From an uncultured Clostridia bacterium (GTDB taxonomy: Bacteria > Bacillota > Clostridia > Oscillospirales > Oscillospiraceae), in NCBI GenBank assembly GCA_932222125.1, contig CAKNZJ010000038.1, positions 11,950-75,949 of the forward strand: 64,000 nucleotides of DNA, given 5' to 3'. A program made the position numbers and the translations under genes. This document shows, piece by piece, positions 61,871 to 64,000 of the stretch. The notes beneath the pieces were generated by a model. The model did no database searches and had not been told where the DNA came from. It saw nothing but the letters and a program-made list of their open reading frames with translations. Within the stretch, counting starts at the first letter, position 1; every line of letters starts with the position of its first letter.

Positions 61871-62260
61871 TTGAGTACGAACGATGAAAAAGTACGGCTG
61901 AAAATCAGACTGACGGTCGAAGAAAAGGCTAAGCTGGAGCATGACGCCGCCCTGTGCGGCCTGCCCCAATCAGAGTATTTCCGGCAAATTTGTTTGGGTC
62001 AGCGGCCCCGGCCCAAGCAGCCGCCAGAGTTCTGGAAATTGCTGGACGCTCTGTATGAAATCCACGATAAGCTGGAACGGCTGGCCGCCTACTACCCGGA
62101 AGCATCAGAGGAATGTTCCCAACTTGAAAAGCTCGTCCTGCTTTTGCAGGGGGTGGAAATGGGGCCTCCGCAAAGCCGCTCTTTGGCTTTGTGGGGAGAG
62201 GAGCATCTGCGGAATGATGAGTTTTCGCCGTTTGCGGCGGAAACGATGAATGGAGCGTGA
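61871..62260 (+). CDS. mobC: Plasmid mobilization relaxosome protein MobC
   Basis: 129 aa, with a ribbon-helix-helix-like start (RLKIRLTVEEKAKLEHDAAL, then LPQSEYFRQICLG) and a helical C-terminus. It binds oriT and helps the relaxase nick. TTG start at 61871 behind GGAGG. Immediately precedes the relaxase gene. Confidence 0.85.
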   Translation: MSTNDEKVRLKIRLTVEEKAKLEHDAALCGLPQSEYFRQICLGQRPRPKQPPEFWKLLDALYEIHDKLERLAAYYPEASEECSQLEKLVLLLQGVEMGPPQSRSLALWGEEHLRNDEFSPFAAETMNGA

Positions 62261-62266
62261 TGCGAC

Positions 62267-63607
62267 GTGGCTACCACCAGCCTATGGCACATTAAGGGAC
62301 GGCTCAGTGATCTTATTGCCTACGTTGAGAACCCGGAGAAAACTATACCCAAGGGCACCGAGGACTTTTTCAACGTATTTTCGTACATCCAGAACCCACA
62401 GAAAACAGCGGATGGCTCCTATGTCACCGCCATCAATTGCCTGAAACAGACGGCGCTTCAACAGATGATTTTGACCAAACAGCGGTACGGGAAGGAGGAC
62501 AACTATATCGCCTGGCACGGCTATCAGAGTTTCAGGCCGGGAGAAGTCACCCCGGAGCGGTGCCACGAGATCGGCGTGAAACTGGCCCATGAGATGTGGG
62601 GCGACAGCTTCCAAGTCATCGTCACCACCCATTTGGACAAAGGCCACCTGCATAATCATTTCTGTTTCAATTCCGTGTCTTTCAAGGATGGCAAAAAGTA
62701 CAACTACTCCAAAGCGGAACAGCAGCGCCTCCGGGATACCTCAGACCGGCTTTGCCGGGAGTACGGGCTGTCTGTCATCGAACATGGCCGCAAGGCCCCC
62801 AGCCGTCCCGTCTGGCTGGATGAGCAGAGCGGCAAACCCACCCGCTACAACATCTACCGGGCGGACGTGCGGGAAGCCGTCAACGGCAGCCGAACCGTGG
62901 AGATGATGGAGAGGTATCTCCGGCGCAAGGGTTATCTCACTGACTTCACGGGCAAGCATTGGAAGATACGCCTGCCGCAATACCAGCACTTCACCCGTCT
63001 GGACACCCTGGACGAGCGGTGGACGCCGGAGAACATCAGGCACAGCTTGGGTGCACGGGTCAGCTTCGGCAACAAGCGCCCCACCGTTAATTTTGCCCCG
63101 GAGCTGCCAGAGGAGCTGCGGGTTTATGTTCCGTTCCAGCCCACAGGCCACGTTTACAGACTGTTCCTCTATTGGGAGCATCAGCTTGGCATTTTGCCCA
63201 AAGGGACGGCTTATCAGCCCACCAGCCCGTTTTTGAAAGAGGAACTGCGAAAGCTGGACGAAATCACCGCCCAGGTGGATTATCTGGCGAAAACCCGCAT
63301 TGAAACACTGGACGATCTTCTTTCAGCCCGTGAAGTCCTTCAAGGCGAAATGGACGAGCTGACCAATCAACGGAAGCAGTTGCAGAACAAAATCCGCAGA
63401 GCGTCACCGGCTGAAAGGGAACGATTACGGCAAGAAAAGCAGGCTGTGACCGCTCAAATCACCGCCTGCCGCAAGAAATTGAAGTTGAATGTCGGCGTAG
63501 AGGAACGCTCCACCAAAATCCAGGACACGATGGATATGGTCTATACCAACGAGGAACAGCATCGCCAGATGACGCAAATCAGGATGAGAAGGGAGCGACA
63601 AAAATGA
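62267..63607 (+). CDS. mobA: Relaxase / mobilization nuclease (MOBP-type)
   Basis: 446 aa. The relaxase domain (1-240) has the three-histidine metal motif in THLDKGHLHNHFCFN and an N-terminal region with candidate Tyr nucleophile (LIAYVEN). The C-terminal part (about 330-440) is a long charged coiled coil. It nicks one strand at oriT and pilots it into the recipient. GTG start at 62267. Confidence 0.9.
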   Translation: MATTSLWHIKGRLSDLIAYVENPEKTIPKGTEDFFNVFSYIQNPQKTADGSYVTAINCLKQTALQQMILTKQRYGKEDNYIAWHGYQSFRPGEVTPERCHEIGVKLAHEMWGDSFQVIVTTHLDKGHLHNHFCFNSVSFKDGKKYNYSKAEQQRLRDTSDRLCREYGLSVIEHGRKAPSRPVWLDEQSGKPTRYNIYRADVREAVNGSRTVEMMERYLRRKGYLTDFTGKHWKIRLPQYQHFTRLDTLDERWTPENIRHSLGARVSFGNKRPTVNFAPELPEELRVYVPFQPTGHVYRLFLYWEHQLGILPKGTAYQPTSPFLKEELRKLDEITAQVDYLAKTRIETLDDLLSAREVLQGEMDELTNQRKQLQNKIRRASPAERERLRQEKQAVTAQITACRKKLKLNVGVEERSTKIQDTMDMVYTNEEQHRQMTQIRMRRERQK

Positions 63608-63876
63608 CCGCAGAAGAAAGAACGTCAAAAATTGAGGACTATATCGCTAAATTAGATGCTGAATGGCCCGAAGTTGAGAAAATTATGGCAAGTCACGAAC
63701 TCGATTTGGACACAGGGCGGGAGCCGCTTTTCCTTTGCCGCATCCCGCCAGATATGGACTTCACAATAAAAGACGGCCACACCGAGTATGAGGTGGTGGG
63801 CCATTTTGCCCCAGACGGCGACGAATTTCTGCTGGAACAGATCAGCCGAAAATTGAGGACTGCGGACGATGACTAA
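63604..63876 (+). CDS. Small acidic protein behind the relaxase (90 aa)
   Basis: Not recognised with certainty. Helical N-terminus (ERTSKIEDYIAKLDAEWPEV) then a beta-rich part (HTEYEVVGHFAPDGDEFLLE). ATG overlaps the relaxase stop by four bases, so it is coupled to mobilization. Similar small proteins often sit between relaxase and recombinase in clostridial elements. Confidence 0.75.
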   Translation: MTAEERTSKIEDYIAKLDAEWPEVEKIMASHELDLDTGREPLFLCRIPPDMDFTIKDGHTEYEVVGHFAPDGDEFLLEQISRKLRTADDD

Positions 63877-63903
63877 AAAGCAGGACAATCTCACTTTAAA
63901 GCG

Positions 63904-63932
63904 TTGAATTATTGACGGGGATATGGTATACT
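63904..63932 (+). promoter_or_regulatory. Promoter of the terminal recombinase gene
   Basis: TTGAAT (63904-63909), 17-base spacer, TATACT (63927-63932), 43 bases before the GTG start. Confidence 0.65.
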
Positions 63933-63938
63933 GATTTC

Positions 63939-63953
63939 GCAATACACCGTATC
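63939..63953. repeat. Inverted repeat copy upstream of the recombinase gene
   Basis: GCAATACACCGTATC, exact reverse complement of 56773-56787, placed at the start of the recombinase transcript. Confidence 0.7.
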
Positions 63954-63975
63954 CGATTGTCGGAAAGGAGATACC

Positions 63976-64000
63976 GTGAGCAGGCAATCGAAGGAAAACA
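63976..64000 (+). CDS. Probable site-specific recombinase (first codons only)
   Basis: GTG at 63976 with AAAGGAG eight bases upstream, reading (M)SRQSKEN before the window ends. The position (own promoter, end of a mob operon, TnpV element) suggests the large serine recombinase of Tn4451-like elements. Eight codons cannot prove this. Confidence 0.5.

Larger units (their letters stand above)
56692..63975. mobile_element. Integrative mobilizable element (left part; right end beyond window)
   Basis: Starts just behind glmM and runs past the right edge. Contains tnpV, restriction-modification and unknown cargo, mobC, relaxase and the start of a probable recombinase. No conjugation (type IV secretion) genes are seen, so it would need a helper. 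Cargo 57186-61180 is clearly AT-richer than the host. The exact left boundary is not resolved. Confidence 0.8.

Noticed and set aside
61502..61887. Two plus-strand frames (88 and 79 aa) before mobC
   Set aside because: They run across the dyad repeats and hairpins of the presumed oriT and have no good ribosome sites or protein-like composition.

Overview
The window is a Gram-positive, moderately GC-rich chromosome segment. Its gene content fits an anaerobic gut member of the Clostridia, most likely in the Oscillospiraceae (Flavonifractor/Lawsonibacter-like). The grounds are an Rnf complex in CDGEAB order, a GlgC/GlgD glycogen operon, AddAB instead of RecBCD, strong AGGAGG ribosome-binding sites, and a clostridial mobilizable element. 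The lineage is inferred from content and codon style, not from a marker gene. No rRNA, tRNA or CRISPR array was seen.

Layout. 1-135 is the 5' end of a patatin-like gene. 556-11210 is one glycogen operon (glgB-glgC-glgD-glgA-glgP, a ROK sugar kinase, pgi): branching, ADP-glucose synthesis, chain elongation, phosphorolysis and entry to glycolysis lie together behind one sigma-A-type promoter. yebC follows. On the minus strand come an ECF sigma factor with its RsgI-like membrane anti-sigma factor, then a five-gene peptide-type ABC importer. 20370-32510 is a sulfur and one-carbon block: an SDR oxidoreductase, metY, metA (with Glu111, which predicts O-acetylhomoserine and matches MetY), a homocysteine methyltransferase/MTHFR fusion, B12-dependent metH with a separately encoded reactivation domain, trxB, an ECF S component with a DUF4430 lipoprotein, and cysK. 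metY and metA diverge, and each has a long leader carrying an intrinsic terminator and a complementary upstream antiterminator segment that matches no riboswitch class I know.

33109-56691 is core genome: an OpuC/OpuB-type osmolyte importer with a permease/binding-protein fusion, corA, addB-addA, rpmE, a flavin reductase, hflX, two membrane proteins, the Rnf complex, a NusG-II/Gx-transporter pair, and a GlmU-like left-handed beta-helix protein with glmM. Several convergent gene pairs are separated by very long perfect hairpins.

From about 56700 to the right edge lies an integrative mobilizable element inserted behind glmM. It carries tnpV, an AT-rich cargo, a candidate small RNA, tandem 70-bp repeats and an oriT-like hairpin cluster, mobC, a relaxase, a small conserved-looking ORF, and the first codons of a probable recombinase cut by the window end. 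The cargo is a controller-protein restriction-modification system (C protein, putative endonuclease, D12-type adenine methylase, with two C-box-like operators) next to a four-gene cassette of unknown function that looks like a defence module. That cassette is the most likely source of something undescribed.
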